Assembly (NCBI GenBank): GCA_005656395.1
Contig: SRSI01000050.1
Coordinates: 186,001-250,000, forward strand
Direction of reading: 5' to 3'
From: Strongyloides papillosus
Taxonomy: Eukaryota; Nematoda; Chromadorea; Rhabditida; Strongyloididae
DNA: 64,000 bases
Position 1 is the first letter of the stretch. Each line of letters starts with the position of its first letter. The notes under the pieces were generated by a model. That model was not told where the DNA came from, searched no databases, and saw nothing but the letters and a program-made list of their open reading frames with translations. The translations under genes and the position numbers were made by a program. Positions 23,013-35,433 of the stretch are shown here, in pieces.

Positions 23013-24514
23013 CTAATTCTGTTTTTCTTTTTTCCATACTTCACATTTATTTCCAGGGTTCATTCCACTATGTAATTTGCAGTTAAAAGCATTAGAAAAT
23101 GGTTTATAATTTGATAAAGCTAAGTTGGTGCGTATTTCTGCTGGAGTATGAGAATCAGTATTTATTTGATATTCTAAATATCCTTTACTTTTACGCTCAC
23201 AAAATGTTCTACCATTACTAATAAAAAATAGTTGTTCACTAGTGAAATTCTCAAAACCAGGAACTTTAGTTTCTTTATCACCAATACTTTGAAGATACTT
23301 CATATAAGCTCTATGAGCAATTTTAAGTCCACCATTATCTGCAATATTCTCACGTAATGTTAATGTACCGTTTATATTTTTCTTAGTTATACTTTCTCTT
23401 TGATCACCATATTGTTTAACAAAACATTCAACTTTTTTCTCAAAATTTTCTATTGATTCAGGAGTTAATATTAATTCACTTTCTCCATCTAGTCCAAATA
23501 TATATTTATAATCATGATTATCGAAAGCATGTAGAATCTCATGACCAATAATAAATCCAATGCTACCATAATTAAGTGCGTTTGGAAAATATCTATTAAA
23601 CCATGGTTCTACCAAAACATTTGAAGACGTAGTAAATGCGTTATGAAAAGAATGATAAAATGCATTTAAAAAAACAAAATCACCTAAATAGTCTCCATGT
23701 TCGAAAATGTTATAACTACAAGATCCTTTGGTATGATTCATTTTTGACAATGATTCAATATTTATAAGAACTTTTTCAATACTATCGCTTTCTGATATCC
23801 CTATGTCTTTATAACATGTTTCCATTAACAATACGCTAGAAATGTCATCGTAGTCAAATTTTCTTGTGAATTCCATTTCATCAAGTTTTTCCAAAAGATT
23901 ATTTCTCGATTCTTTATCGAATATATCCTTTTTTTCATTTATTAATAATCTTAATTCTCCTTTAATTCTTTTGATCATATCCTCTAATATAACATATTCA
24001 CCACGTTTCTCACTTTCTATTCTGCTCTTTTTCATAAATAATATACCAAAAGCATATTTTCCAAGTTCCTTTATTTTTGATTAACAATTTTTCTTATTTT
24101 TTCCAGATAGTTGAATACATTTCTTTCTTAAATTATAAATATTTTTTATAGCGGTCGATTCATTATTATATCTTCCATCTAAGGCTTCTAAAAGAAAATA
24201 AATAAATACAGAAAAAAAATACTACCTTTTACAAAAATATTAAAATTTTTTGCTCTATCAGTATAATAGAAACTTGTTTTATTTTTAATTTTCATTTCTT
24301 TATCTTTTATCCATTTACCACAGGCAAACTTGTAAAAATTATCACATGGATCTACAGTAAAGTCAACATATTCACGAAGACTTTTAGAAGTCAATTCTGG
24401 ATCGTACTTTGTTGCAATTTTTGGTATTTTTTTAGTAATGAATCCTGTTATAACAGATCCTTTTGATACGGAAATAAGTCCAAAATAATAAATTATGAAA
24501 ACAAAACTATTCAT
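23013..24514 (-). pseudogene. Secreted short M13 peptidase, copy A (nonsense mutation)
   Basis: Exons 24226-24514 and 23013-24187. The intron and frame are as in the other copies, but codon TAA at 24081-24083 interrupts exon 2 where the paralogs have GAA (KNC-stop-SKIKELGKYAF against NCESKIKEFGKYAF). Everything after it is intact: NAFYHSF, zinc motif HEILHAFD, ENIADNGG, and the C-terminal MNPGNKCEVW. One G-to-T change explains the break, so inactivation is recent, or an assembly base is wrong. An internal ATG at 24035 would restart without the signal peptide. Confidence 0.75.
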
Positions 24515-24967
24515 GATAATTTTAACGAATGATTTTAGAATTTTGAGAAATATGAGAAATTTTTTATTATTATATGCAATAAAGTGGACGGAGATTCATT
24601 AAACATGTAAAATTTATTCAAACATTATAATAAATTTTTTATTCAACAACACATTTTTTTATATTTCTTTCGTAGACGAAAATATAAATTAAAATTTTAA
24701 ATTTCTATAATATGTTCATTTTCTACTATAAATTTTTAATTTATAATATTATCATGATTTTTTAAAGTGCAAAATAAAAGCTAATTGTTGTACAAAATTC
24801 AAAATATTATTACCTTTAAGCATATAAAAAGAATATATCTTTCTTTAACTTTTCTTTTGTATTTCAAAATAAAACTTTTTTATTTTATAAATTCATTTTG
24901 AAGTCAAATCTTTTATTATTAAAATATTTAATATAAAAGAAAAAGGATAAAAAGATTCAAGAAATTT

Positions 24968-26468
24968 CTAATTCTGTTTTTCTTTTTTCCATACTTCACA
25001 TTTATTTCCAGGGTTCATTCCACTATGTAATTTGCAGTTAAAAGCATTAGAAAATGGTTTATAATTTGATAAAGCTAAGTTGGTGCGTATATCTGCTGGA
25101 GTATGAGAATCATTATTTATTTGATATTCTAAATATCCTTTACTTTTATGCTCACAAAATGTTCTACCATTACTAATAAAAAATAGTTGTTCACTAGTGA
25201 AATTCTCAAAACCAGGGACTTTAGTTTCTTCACCACCAATACTTTGAAGATACTTCATATAAGCTCTATGGACAATTTTAAGTCCACCATTATCCGGAAT
25301 ATTCTCAACTAATGTTAATGTACCGTTTATATTTTTCTTAGTTATACTTTCTCTTTGATCACCGTATTGTTTAACAAAACATTCAACTTTTTTCTCAAAA
25401 TTTTCTATTGATTCAGGAGTTAATATTAATTCACCTTCTCCATCTAGTCCAAATATATATTTATAATCATGATTATCGAAAGCATGTAGAATCTCATGAC
25501 CAATAATAAATCCAATGCTACCATAATTAAGTGCGTGTGGAAAATATCTATTAAACCATGGTTCTACCAAAGCATTCGAAGACGTAGTAAACACGTTATT
25601 AAAAGAATGATAAAATGCATTAAAAGAAACAAAATCATCTAAATAATCTCCATGTTTGAAAATGTTGTAACCACAAGATCCTTTGGTATGATTCATTTCT
25701 GACAATGATTCAATATTTATAAGAACTTTTTCAATACTATCGCTTTCTGATATCCCTATGTCTTTATAACATGTTTCCATTAACAGTACGCTAGAAATAT
25801 CATTGTAGTCAAATTTTCTTGTGAATTCCATTTCATCAAGTTTTTGCAAAAGATTATTTCTCGATTCTTTATCGAATATATCCTTTTTTTCATTTATTAA
25901 TAATCTTAATTCTCCTTTAATTCTTTTAACCATATTCTCTAATATAATATAATCACCATGTTTCTCTCTTTCTATTCTGCTTTTTTTTATAAATAATACA
26001 CCAAAAGCATACTTTCCAAAATTATTAATTTCCGATTCACAATTTTCTTGTTTTTCTTCAGATAGTTGAATACATTTCTTTCCTAAATTATAAATATTCT
26101 TTATAGCAGTCGATTCATTATTATATTTTCCTTTCAAAGCCTCTAAAAAGAAATAAATAAATACAAATAAAGGTATTACCATTAATGAAATTTTGAAAAT
26201 TTTTTTCTCCATCATCATAAAAGAAACTAGTTTCATTTTCACTTTTTATTTCTTTATCTTTTATCCATTTACCACAGGCAAACTTGTAAAAATTATCACA
26301 TGGATCTACAGTAAAGTCAACATATTCACGAAGACTTTTAGAAGTCAATTCTGGATCGTACTTTGTTGCAATTTTTGGTATTTTTTTAGTAATGAATCCT
26401 GTTATAACAGATCCTTTTGATACGGAAATAAGTCCAAAATAATAAATAATCAAGACAAAACCATTCAT
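24968..26468 (-). CDS. Secreted short M13 (neprilysin-like) peptidase, copy B
   Basis: Exons 26180-26468 and 24968-26142, phase-1 intron of 37 nt; 487 aa. It has a signal peptide (MNGFVLIIYYFGLISVSKGS), the M13 N-domain motif DFTVDPCDNFYKFACGKW, then NAFYHSF, the zinc site HEILHAFD, and the C-terminal block HTPADIRTN and MNPGNKCEVW. M13 enzymes are zinc endopeptidases that cut small peptides. The third-ligand motif ExxAD reads ENIPD here (Ala to Pro), unlike the other copies, so activity may be changed. It is far shorter than the usual 650-770 residues because the N-terminal helical domain is reduced. Confidence 0.85.
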
Positions 26469-26923
26469 GATAATTTTAACGAATGGTTTTAGAATTTTGA
26501 GAAATATGAGAAATTTTTTATTATTATATAGAATAAAGTGGACGGAGATTCATTAAACATGTAAAATTTATTCAAACATTATAATAAATTTTTTATTCGA
26601 CAACACATCTTTTTATATTTCTTTCGTAGACGAAAATATAAATTAAAATTTTAAATTTCTATAATATGTTCATTTTCTACTATAAATTTTTAATTTATAA
26701 TATTATCATGATTTTTTAAAGTGCAAAATAAAAGCTAATTGTTGTACAAAATTCAAAATATTATTACCTTTAAGCATATAAAAAGAATATATCTTTCTTT
26801 AACTTTTCTTTTGTATTTCAAAATAAAACTTTTTTATTTTATAAATTCATTTTGAAGTCAAATCTTTTATTATTAAAATATTTAATATAAAAGAAAAAAG
26901 GATAAAAAAGATTCAAGAAATTT

Positions 26924-28419
26924 CTAATTCTGTTTTTGATTTTTCCATACTTCACATTTATTTCCAGGGTTCATTCCACTATGTAACTTGCAGTTAAAAG
27001 CATCAGAAAATGGTTTATAATTTGATAAAGCTAAGTTGGTGCGTATTTCTGCTGGAGTATGAGGATCATTTATTTGTTTTTCTAAATATTCTTTACTTTT
27101 ATGTACACAAAGCGTTCTACCATTACCAATAAAAAAAAATTGTTCACTGGTGAAATTCTCAAAACCAGGAACTTTAGTTTCTTTACCACCAATACTTTGA
27201 AGATACTTCATATAAGCTCTATGAGCAATTTTAAGTCCACCATTATCTGCAATATTCTCATGTAATGTTAATGTACCGTTTATATTTTTCTTAGTTATAC
27301 TTTCTCTTTGATCACCGTATTGTTTAACAAAACATTCAACTTTTTTTTTAAAGTTTTTTATTGATTCAGGAGTTACTATTAATTCACCTTTCTTATCCCA
27401 TCCGTATATAATCTTGAAACGAACATTATCAAAAGCATGTAAAATTTCGTGAGCAATAACAAATCCAATACCACCATAATTAAGTGCGTGTGGAAAATAT
27501 CTACTAAACCATGGTTCTACCAAAGCATTTGATGAAGTGCTAAACACGTTAAGTAAAGGTGAATAAAATGCATTAAAATTAACAAAACGATTTAAATATT
27601 TTTTATAATTAAAAATGTTATAACTACAAGATCCTTTGGTATGATTCATTTTTGACAATGATTCCATATTTATAAGAATTTCTTCAATATTATCATTTTC
27701 TGATATGCCTATATCTTTATAGCAAGTTTCCATTAACAGTATGCTAGAGGTATCTAGAAAATCAATTTTTTTTTTAAATTCTGTTTCATCAAGTTTCTTC
27801 AAAAGATTGTCTCTTGATTCTTTATCGAATATATTCTTTTTTTCATCTATTATCAATCTAAACTCTTCCTTAATTCTTTTAATCATATTCTCTAATATAA
27901 TAAAATCACCACGTTTCTCACTTTCTATTCTGCTCTTTTTCATAAATAATATACCAAAAGCATGTTTTCCAAATTCCTTAATTTTTGATTCACAATTTTT
28001 TTTTTCTCCTGATAACTGAATACATTTCTTTCTTAAATTGTAAATATTTTTTATAGCAGTCGATTCATTATTATATCTTCCATCCAAGGCCTCTTAAAGG
28101 AAATAAATAAATACAAAAAAAAGATATTACCATCAATAAAGTTTTTAAAATTTGTTACCAAATCAGTATAAAAGAAACTAGTTTTATTTTTACTTTTTTC
28201 TTCTTTATCTTTAATCCATTTACCACATGCAAACTCGTAAAAATTATCACATGGATCTACAGTAAAGTCAACATATTCACGAAGACTTTTAGAAGTCAAT
28301 TCTAGATCGTACTTTGTTGAAATTTTTGGTAATTTTTTAGTAAAGAATCCTTTTATAATAGATTCTTTTGATACGGAAATAACTCCAAAATAATAAATAA
28401 TCAAGACAAAAACATTCAT
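26924..28419 (-). CDS. Secreted short M13 (neprilysin-like) peptidase, copy C
   Basis: Exons 28131-28419 and 26924-28092, intron 38 nt with acceptor TTTAAG; 485 aa. Signal peptide, then DPCDNFYEFACGKW, then NAFYSPL and the zinc site HEILHAFD preceded by VIA rather than IIG, then HENIADNGG (complete ExxAD), DPHTPAEIRTN and MNPGNKCEVW. All residues needed for zinc binding and catalysis appear present. The spacing His-to-Arg in HTPAEIR corresponds to the substrate and transition-state residues near the C-terminus of neprilysin. Confidence 0.88.
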
Positions 28420-28867
28420 GATAAATTTAACGAATGTTTTTTCATTTTAAGAAATATGAGAAATTTCTTTTAATTATATACAAAAAAATGGTTGCAAATT
28501 CATTAAATATGTAAAAATAATTTAAACTATTTGATAAAATTTTTCATTCAACAATATATTTTATCGCATTTCTTTGTCTATAAAAATAAAAATTTTAAAC
28601 TTTTATAATAGACTCATTTTTTATTATAAAGTTAAATTTTATAATAACATCATGATTTTTTAAAAAGGTAGAGTGAAGCAAATTACTATATAACACTCAA
28701 CAATATTATTACCTTTAGACATATTAAAAGAATAAATCTTTTTTTAACTATTCTTTTGTATTTCAAAATAAAACTTTTTTATTTTATAAATTCATTTTGA
28801 AGTCAAATCTTTCATTATTTGAATCTACTTAATATAAAAGAACTAGGATAAAAATAAATTTCTAGTT

Positions 28868-30359
28868 CTATTTTTGATTTTTCCATACTTCACATTTATT
28901 TCCAGGGTTCATTCCACTATGTAACTTGCAGTTAAAAGCATCAGAAAATGGTTTATAATTTGATAAAGCTACGTTGGTACGTATTTCTGCTGGAGTATGA
29001 GGATCATTTATTTGTTTTTCTAAATATTCTTTACTTTTATGTACACAAAACTTTCTACCATTACCAATAAAAAACAATTGTTCACTAGTGAAATTCTCAA
29101 AACCAGGAACTTTAGGTTCTTCACTACCAATGTTTTGAAGATACTTCATATAGGCTCTATGAGAAATTTTGATTCCACCATTATCTGCAATATTTTCATG
29201 TAATGTCAATGTACCGTTTATATTTTTCATAGTTTTACTTTCTTTTTGATTTCCGTACTGTTTAACAAAGCATTCAACTTTTTTCTTGAAGTTTTCTATC
29301 GATTCAGAAGTTAATATTAATTCACCTTTCTTATCCCATCCGTATATATGTTTATAATGATTATTATCAAAAGCATGTAGAATTTCATGACCAATAGTAA
29401 CTCCAATGTTACCATAATTAAGTGCGTGTGGAAAATATCTACTAAACCATGGTTCTACGAAAGAATTTGAAGAAGTACTAAACAGGTTAAATATAGAATG
29501 GTAAAATGCATTATAATGAACAAAATCACCTAAATATTCATTAATTTTGAAAATGTTGTAACTACAAGATCCAAAGGTGGTATTCAATTTTGACAATGAT
29601 TTTATATTTTTGAGAACTTCTACAATACTATCATTTTCTGATATCCCTGTATCTTTATAACATGTTTCCATTAACAGTACGCTAGAAATATCATTGTAGT
29701 CAAATTTTCTTGTGAATTCTGTTTCATCAAGTTTCTTCAAAAGATTGTCTCTTGATTCTTTATCGAATATATCCTTTGTTTCATCTATTAACAATCTAAA
29801 CTCTTCCTTAATTCTTTTAATCATATTCTCTAATATAATATAATCACCATGTTTCTCTCTTTCTATTCTGTTTTTTTTTATAAATAATACACCAAAAGCA
29901 TACTTTCCAAATTCCTTTATTTTCGATTCACAATTTTTCTTTTTTTTTCCAGATAGTTGAATACATTTCTTTCTTAAATTGTAAATATTTTTTATAGCAG
30001 TCGATTCATTATTAAATTTTCCATCCAAGGCTTCTAAAAGAAAATAAATAAATACAAATAAAGCTATTACCTTTAATGAAGTTTTGAAAATTTTTTGCTC
30101 TATCAGTATAAAAGAAACTAGTTTTATTTTTACTTTTTATTTCTTTATCTTTTATCCAGGTACCACAAGCAAACTTGTAAAAATTATCACATGGATCTAC
30201 AGTAAAGTCCACATATTCATGAAGACTTTTAGAAGTCAATTCTGGATCGTACTTTGTTGAAATTTTTGGTATTTTTTTATTTATGAATCCTGTTATAACA
30301 GATCCTTTTGATACGGAAATAAATGCAAAATAATAAATAATCAAGACAAAAACATTCAT
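28868..30359 (-). CDS. Secreted short M13 (neprilysin-like) peptidase, copy D
   Basis: Exons 30071-30359 and 28868-30033, intron 37 nt; 484 aa. The zinc site is HEILHAFD in IGVTIGHE, ExxAD is intact (ENIADNGG), and NAFYHSI and the C-terminal NKCEVW are present. Several N-glycosylation sequons (NES, NKT, NGT) fit an extracellular protein. The C-terminus stops at NQK, one residue short of its neighbours. It is closest to copy C in the C-terminal third and to copy E around ADNGGIKISHRAYM, which suggests mosaic exchange. Confidence 0.88.
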
Positions 30360-30810
30360 GGTAAATTTAACGAATGATTATATAATTTTGAGAATCACGA
30401 GAAATTTCTTATCATTATTCCCAATAAAGTGGACGGAGATTCATTTAACATGTACAATTTATTCAAACATTAGAATAAATTTTTTATTCAACGACATATA
30501 TTATTGTATTTCTTTATATATAAAAATATAACTAAAAATTTTTAGTTTTCATAATATACTTATTTTTTGTTATAAACTTTACTGTTATAATAATATTATG
30601 ATATATTAAAAGTGCAAAATAAAAGCTAATTGCTGTACAAAATTCAAAATACTATTACCTTTAGACATATAAAAAGAGTATATCTTTTTCTAACCTTTCT
30701 CTTGTATTTCAAAATTAAACTTTTTATTTTATAAATTCATTTTGAAGTCAAATCTTTTATTATTAAAATATTTAATATAAAAGAAAAAGGATAAAAGATT
30801 CAAGAAATTT

Positions 30811-32308
30811 CTAATTCTCTTTTTGATTTCTCCATACTTCACATTTATCTCCAGGATTCATTCCACTATGTAATTTGCAGTTAAAAGCATCAGAAAATGG
30901 TCTATAATTTGATAAAGCTAAATTAGTACGTATTTCAGCTGGAGTATGAGGATCAGTATTAATATGTTTTTCTAATTTGTCCTTACTAACATGTTCACAA
31001 AATGATCTACCATTACTAATAAAAAATAGTTGTTCACTAGTGAAATTCTCAAAACCAGGAACTTTAGTTTCTTCACCACCAATACTTTGAAGATACTTCA
31101 TATAAGCTCTATGAGAAATTTTGATTCCACCATTATCTGCAATATTTTCAAATAAAGTCAATGTACCATTTATATTTTTCATAGTTTTACTTTCTTTTTG
31201 ATTACCGTATTGTTTAACGAAGCATTCAACTTTTTTTTCAAAACTTTCTATTGATTTAGGAGTTAATATTAATTCACCTTTATCATCTAGTCTAGATATA
31301 TATTTATAACTTTCACTATCAAAAGCATGTAGAATCTCATGACCAATAATAAATCCAATGCTACCATAATTAAGTGCGTTTGAAAAATATCTACTAAACC
31401 ATGGTTCTACTAGAACATTTGAAGATGTAGTAATCATGTTATAATAACGATTATAAAATGCATTAAAAAAAACAAAACCACCTAAATAGTCTGCATATTT
31501 AAAAATGTTGTAACCACAAGATCCAAATGTATGATTCATTTTTGATAATGATTTAATATTTTTTAGAACTTCTTCAATTCTATCATTTTCTGATATCCCT
31601 ATATCTTTATAACAAGTTTCCATTAACAGTACGCTAGAAATATCATTGAAGTCAAATTTTCTTGTGAATTCTATTTCATCAAGTTTTTGCAAAAGATTGT
31701 TTCTTGATTCTTTATCGAATATATCCTTTTTTTCATCTATTAATAATCTAAATTCTTCCTTAATTCTTTTTATCATTTTCTCTAATATAATATAATCACC
31801 ACGTTTCTCACTTTCTATTCTGCTCTTTTTCATAAATAATATACCAAAAGCATATTTTCCAAAATTAATAATTTCCGATTCACAATTTTCTTTTTTTTCC
31901 TCAGATAGTTGAATACATTTCTTTCCTAAATTATAAATATTCTTTATTGCAGTCGATTCATTATTATATTTTCCTTTCAAAGCCTCTAAAAAAAATTTAA
32001 TACAGAGAAAAGATACTACCTTTTACAAAATTATTAAAATTTGTTATATAGTTAGTATAATGAAAACTCGTTTTGTTTTTACTTTTTTCTTCTTTATCTT
32101 TAATCCATTTACCACATGCAAACTCGTAAAAATTATCACATGGATCTACAGTAAAGTCAACATATTCACGAAGACTTTTAGAAGTCAATTCTGGATCGTA
32201 CTTTGTTGAAATTTTTGGTAATTTTTTAGTAATGAATCCTGTTATAACAGATCCTTTTGATACGGAAATAAAACCAAAATAATAAATAATCAAGACAAAA
32301 ACATTCAT
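30811..32308 (-). CDS. Secreted short M13 (neprilysin-like) peptidase, copy E
   Basis: Exons 32020-32308 and 30811-31985, intron 34 nt; 487 aa. Signal peptide MNVFVLIIYYFGFISVSKGS, then DPCDNFYEFACGKW, NAFYNRY, HEILHAFD, FENIADNGG, DPHTPAEIRTN and MNPGDKCEVW. Catalytic residues look complete. It is the promoter-proximal end of the array as seen here. The LTR element at 32509 inserted about 200 bp upstream of its start codon, which may cut or change its regulation. Confidence 0.88.
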
Positions 32309-32504
32309 GATAATTTTAACAAATGAGTTTAGAATTTTGAGAAATATGAGAAATTTTTTATTATTATATACAATAAAGCTGACGGAGATTCATTAAACAT
32401 GTAAAATTTATTCAAACATTATAATAAATTTTTTATTCAACAACACATCTTTTTATATTTCTTTCATATACGAAAATATAAATTAAAATTTTAAATTTTT
32501 ATGT

Positions 32505-32508
32505 GCTC
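32505..32508. repeat. Target-site duplication (GCTC) of LTR element, left
   Basis: GCTC here and at 35430-35433 directly flank the two LTRs. Flanking DNA on both sides is M13-array spacer sequence. Confidence 0.6.
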
Positions 32509-32786
32509 AGTAAACATATCACCAAAAAGGGATTAAAAAAATGACTATAAATAAGAAATTTTTGATGATTTCTATCATTTATCTGTATTACCATATCATA
32601 ATTGATTGCCTTAACCCAAAATTACTAAAAAATTATATTTTAGGGGTTTTTTCATAGAGGATAAGGAATATTATTAAAAATATACATTGTGAAAAATTAA
32701 GTTAATTATTATTAATTGTAAGTATGTTGTTGTTAATTATATTTAATATCCTTAATAGGTGGTAAAGACCAAATAAAAATTTTACT
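32509..32786 (+). repeat. 5' LTR
   Basis: Direct repeat of 35152-35429, same length, no difference seen. It is followed at once by the open internal frame. Confidence 0.85.
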
Positions 32787-32897
32787 GGACATAGGGGTCT
32801 TTCACAATTAAAAGTCATCAAATTTTGTTATCTTAAAAGTGTAATCCTGGCGTCTACTCATAATTTCTCTGTAACGTCAACACCTTTATCTGTTCTG

Positions 32898-35117
32898 TTG
32901 GAGGATCAATCTTATCTTCAACTTACTGAATCTTTTAAAAGTCGTGCAGTAACTTTGTTTAGCACATTTCAAACTTTAAATCCAACTATAAGTGCAAGGA
33001 ACTTGGTACGTCTCTCTGTCGACGCAGTTTGCTTTATAAAGGAGTCTAGTGACAGTACCAAAACTATTAATATTTGTGAACACTTGTTAAAAGCCGTAGA
33101 GAATCAAGTGAATCTCGTGCAACCTACGATTATTCCACCATCAACACCACCACCTGTAACTGTAGGATCTCAAACTACCACTTTGGAAATGTCTACAGCT
33201 TGGTGTACTCATACAATCTTTGATATCAAGAAAGGAGAATCCATAGAGCCTTGGATCGACCAATTGGAGCTTTTGTTAGAAGCAGATGGAATCACCCAGG
33301 ATGCTAGAAAGAAAGCTGCCCTCCTTGCCAAACTACCTGTTGAGTGTAGAAAATTTGTAAGATCAAAACCTGCTGAAGAGATAGCAAACTTCGATCAAAT
33401 CAAAACTATTCTTATAAACAAGTATGATGGAGCCATATCTGTTCAATCAGCTCAACAACGATTTAAGTCATACAAGATAGACATTGAGGAATCAAAATTT
33501 TATCGTTCGTGTATTGAATTCGGAAAACTCATATCCACAATTTATGGAGATCTGTCTGAATCTCAACTTCTGGAATTACAATTGAACTTTCTACAAAGTA
33601 AACTTACTTTCAATGATGATTTATGGAATAAGATGAATACAAGACCTACCTACAATTCATATCAAGAATGTGTTAGAGATCTGGAATCTACTCTAAGAAT
33701 CGTAAATGAGAAAAATAGAAACAAAAAGAAAATGAATAATAAAGACTTCAAAGGAAATGGCTCACCTGTACCTAATGAATCTAAGCCTAAAGAATCATTT
33801 AAACCTGCTTACAATGTACGTAAAGACTTTGAAAATCAAGAGAGAAATGCTCGTGTATCTGACAACAATCTTCAAGCAATAGATGATACCATATGTGCAC
33901 AACAATCTAGAATCATATGTGATAGAATTGGGAGATTAAGACATGATATTGATAATCCATCTGGAGAAAACTCTTATGAACCGTTAATGTATAATGCTAA
34001 GGAATCTCATGACTTCTACATTCCAATCAAATTCCCTGATGATGTAACTACCATTGCTTTAGTAGATGGAGGAGCTACAAAAGGAGTCATAAGAGAAAGT
34101 AGAGCTAATGCTCTGGGTTTTAGAAAAGAAGTCTCTCGTATCAAACCTGTTTGTACTCTTGCTAATGGAGAGATCTGGCCTACTCTTGGAATGTTAAGAA
34201 CTAAAATTACTCTCACCAACAATGTCAGTGTCAATTTAAATTTTCATGTAGTACGTGATTCGGACTTAAAGGATAAGAATTATTCAGTCGTATTAGGAAG
34301 TGATTTTCTTACTACAACCAATGCTTGGCTGGATTATGGGAGAAAGGTAATAGAAATAGCCGGTCGTCCTATTGTAACCATAGACTTCAAAGACAACAAG
34401 AAATTTTCGCCTGCTAGAATTAGATCAATACGTGATAATTTCAAGAGGTCAAAAATGACACAATCTGCTGATAAATTAGTTAATGTAACACCCAAAAATG
34501 TGAAGGGAAATTCTAATAATGAAGTACATAAATCAAAAGAAAAATTTGGATTATCTCAACTCTCCAGAGATAACTTTGCACATCTTAGTTATGGAAGATC
34601 AAAATCATATAGCCAAAGACGTCGTTCATGGAAAAAGGTTCCAAGTGATAGTAAATCAAGTTATTCGTGGCACAATCTAGTCCCTAAAGCCACTGTCTTT
34701 TATAATTCAAGTATCAGTTCAACTTTAAAACGTTCTCTACAAAATTCATGGCATGGAAATGAACCTGCATCTAAATATAATGTCCAAAATTATGAAATTA
34801 ACTCTAATTCTTTAATTGATAGAGATTCATCTAAACATGAAAAACAAGCTTCATGGAAAGTTACACAAATAAGAAAGCTATCACCAATTGCTCCAGGGAC
34901 AAAAGTTTTAGTTAAAATTCCCCAATTGAATGAGAAAGATGAAATTGGTAAATTTCAAATGAAGTATGAAAGTGGATACGTTGTTATCAATAGAGAAAAC
35001 AACTCATTCTATGTTATGAAGGATAATTATCACACATATAGAAAAACTCAAGTCAAATTCTCAAAAATTGATACTTCTGATGTTAATTTACAGACCAATG
35101 ATAACTTAGATTTATAA
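32898..35117 (+). CDS. Gag-protease polyprotein with integrase-tail-like end (internally deleted)
   Basis: The frame is open from the 5' LTR; 32898 is TTG and the first in-frame ATG is 33189, so the start is uncertain (739 codons from 32898). Gag-like core: EPWIDQLELLLEADG and DARKKAALLAKLPVECRKF. Then a retropepsin-like fold with ALVDGGATKGVI in place of the usual D-T/S-G-A motif, and VVLGSDFL matching the second half-site. The last 80 residues (APGTKVLVKIPQLN, then KFQMKYESGYVV) resemble the GPY-type C-terminus of an integrase. The polymerase region has been lost while the frame was kept, or selected for. Gypsy-like affiliation is likely but not proved. Confidence 0.75.
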   Translation: MEDQSYLQLTESFKSRAVTLFSTFQTLNPTISARNLVRLSVDAVCFIKESSDSTKTINICEHLLKAVENQVNLVQPTIIPPSTPPPVTVGSQTTTLEMSTAWCTHTIFDIKKGESIEPWIDQLELLLEADGITQDARKKAALLAKLPVECRKFVRSKPAEEIANFDQIKTILINKYDGAISVQSAQQRFKSYKIDIEESKFYRSCIEFGKLISTIYGDLSESQLLELQLNFLQSKLTFNDDLWNKMNTRPTYNSYQECVRDLESTLRIVNEKNRNKKKMNNKDFKGNGSPVPNESKPKESFKPAYNVRKDFENQERNARVSDNNLQAIDDTICAQQSRIICDRIGRLRHDIDNPSGENSYEPLMYNAKESHDFYIPIKFPDDVTTIALVDGGATKGVIRESRANALGFRKEVSRIKPVCTLANGEIWPTLGMLRTKITLTNNVSVNLNFHVVRDSDLKDKNYSVVLGSDFLTTTNAWLDYGRKVIEIAGRPIVTIDFKDNKKFSPARIRSIRDNFKRSKMTQSADKLVNVTPKNVKGNSNNEVHKSKEKFGLSQLSRDNFAHLSYGRSKSYSQRRRSWKKVPSDSKSSYSWHNLVPKATVFYNSSISSTLKRSLQNSWHGNEPASKYNVQNYEINSNSLIDRDSSKHEKQASWKVTQIRKLSPIAPGTKVLVKIPQLNEKDEIGKFQMKYESGYVVINRENNSFYVMKDNYHTYRKTQVKFSKIDTSDVNLQTNDNLDL

Positions 35118-35151
35118 AAATATGGGAAAATTTTTTAAAAAGGATGGAAGA

Positions 35152-35429
35152 AGTAAACATATCACCAAAAAGGGATTAAAAAAATGACTATAAATAAGAA
35201 ATTTTTGATGATTTCTATCATTTATCTGTATTACCATATCATAATTGATTGCCTTAACCCAAAATTACTAAAAAATTATATTTTAGGGGTTTTTTCATAG
35301 AGGATAAGGAATATTATTAAAAATATACATTGTGAAAAATTAAGTTAATTATTATTAATTGTAAGTATGTTGTTGTTAATTATATTTAATATCCTTAATA
35401 GGTGGTAAAGACCAAATAAAAATTTTACT
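35152..35429 (+). repeat. 3' LTR
   Basis: Direct repeat of 32509-32786. It is followed by GCTC and then M13-array spacer DNA, which continues to about 35590. Confidence 0.85.
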
Positions 35430-35433
35430 GCTC

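Larger units (their letters stand above)
32509..35429 (+). mobile_element. Non-autonomous LTR retrotransposon
   Basis: Two 278-bp direct LTRs (32509-32786, 35152-35429), in which I find no difference by eye, start AGTAAA and end TTTACT. A purine-rich tract (AAAAAGGATGGAAGA) precedes the 3' LTR, and a GCTC duplication flanks the element. One long ORF fills the interior: gag, an aspartic-protease-like region and an integrase-C-terminus-like tail. Reverse transcriptase, RNase H and the integrase core are missing, so it must depend on a relative for movement. Matching LTRs imply a young insertion. Confidence 0.85.
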
